Origin: Qipengyuania algicida
GTDB taxonomy: Bacteria; Pseudomonadota; Alphaproteobacteria; Sphingomonadales; Sphingomonadaceae
Assembly: GCF_009828025.1 (NCBI RefSeq)
Contig: NZ_WTYA01000002.1
Coordinates: forward strand, 1 to 64,000
DNA length: 64,000 nt
Direction: 5' to 3'
Positions 63,939 to 64,000 of the stretch are shown one piece after another. The position numbers and the translations under genes are program-made. Numbering within the stretch: the first letter of the stretch is position 1; every line of letters starts with the position of its first letter. The notes under the pieces are model-generated. The model had not been told where the DNA came from. It saw nothing but the letters and a program-made list of their open reading frames with translations, and did not search any database.

Positions 63939-64000
63939 TGACAGCGGCATTACGCCGGGATCAGTTCACGACCGGCACCACCGATTTATCCAGCAACACC
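63939..64000 (+). CDS. Truncated gene, probably next chemotaxis gene
   Basis: An ATG at 63939 with a GAGGA site upstream opens a frame of 20 codons that runs off the window (MTAALRRDQFTTGTTDLSS). It is probably cheB or cheR by operon position, but too little is visible to say. Confidence 0.4.

Noticed and set aside
1-64000. tRNA, rRNA, CRISPR array or prophage
   Set aside because: None of the characteristic sequences or repeats were seen, although small RNA genes cannot be excluded by eye.

Overview
The window looks like a chromosomal segment of an alphaproteobacterium of the order Sphingomonadales, most likely an Erythrobacter-like genus. This is inferred from four things: a GC-rich sequence with dense, often overlapping genes; a crtY-crtI-crtB carotenoid operon; a zwf-edd-glk-eda Entner-Doudoroff operon; and alphaproteobacterial markers such as an RcdA/DUF1465 protein, paired DUF465 proteins and a 'VIPAKAGI'-type REP palindrome. 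No rRNA, tRNA, CRISPR array or prophage was seen.

Layout. 1-5.2 kb is a glucan-use locus: the end of a sugar MFS transporter, a secreted GH144-type endoglucanase, a LacI regulator and a secreted GH3 beta-glucosidase, with a perfect 16-bp palindromic operator between the divergent genes. 5.3-7 kb has kptA and a MipA/OmpV outer-membrane protein. 7.0-11.8 kb is a tightly coupled carotenoid operon (crtY, crtI, a small exported protein, a LOG-family hydrolase, crtB) whose genes all overlap by 4 bases; crtB has no canonical start codon. 11.9-15.5 kb encodes the two subunits of a biotin-dependent acyl-CoA carboxylase, separated by a REP-like palindrome pair. 15.5-23 kb has an MFS drug exporter, dinB, a HerA-like ATPase and a TetR/TonB-dependent-receptor divergent pair.

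23-29 kb holds serS, surE, a TrkA-N potassium channel, a low-GC orphan, a DUF1761 protein and rimO. 29.2-31.6 kb is a CHASE2-GGDEF(degenerate)-EAL protein, followed by a 12-codon Trp-rich micro-ORF and a strong terminator. 31.8-37.5 kb is a transglutaminase-like gene and the Entner-Doudoroff operon. 37.5-42.8 kb (minus strand) has tilS, cpoB, a RodZ-like gene and ptsP. 42.9-46.4 kb has two divergent DUF465 genes, rcdA, an MBL-fold hydrolase, a DUF4230 protein and a multi-pass membrane protein. 46.4-53.2 kb has nadA, a micro-ORF coupled to a DUF2254 protein, a prolyl oligopeptidase, an EamA exporter and an Old Yellow Enzyme.

53.2-64 kb has a CHRD/PEP-CTERM gene broken by one in-frame TAG, a lipoprotein, lipB, a membrane protein, an IS200-like element, a PmtA-like methyltransferase, an MFS transporter, arsC, an orphan 2Fe-2S subunit, a class II aldolase, and the start of a chemotaxis operon (cheA-cheW-cheY and a truncated gene). 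The cheA has an unusual C-terminal extension with a decayed receiver-like end.

Nothing in the window is clearly a new multi-gene system. The observations most worth following are the Trp-rich micro-ORF with its leader-like hairpins, the CTG (or other non-canonical) start of crtB, the single-nonsense CHRD/PEP-CTERM gene, the CheA extension, the regulated glucan locus and the mosaic segment within the carboxylase alpha subunit.
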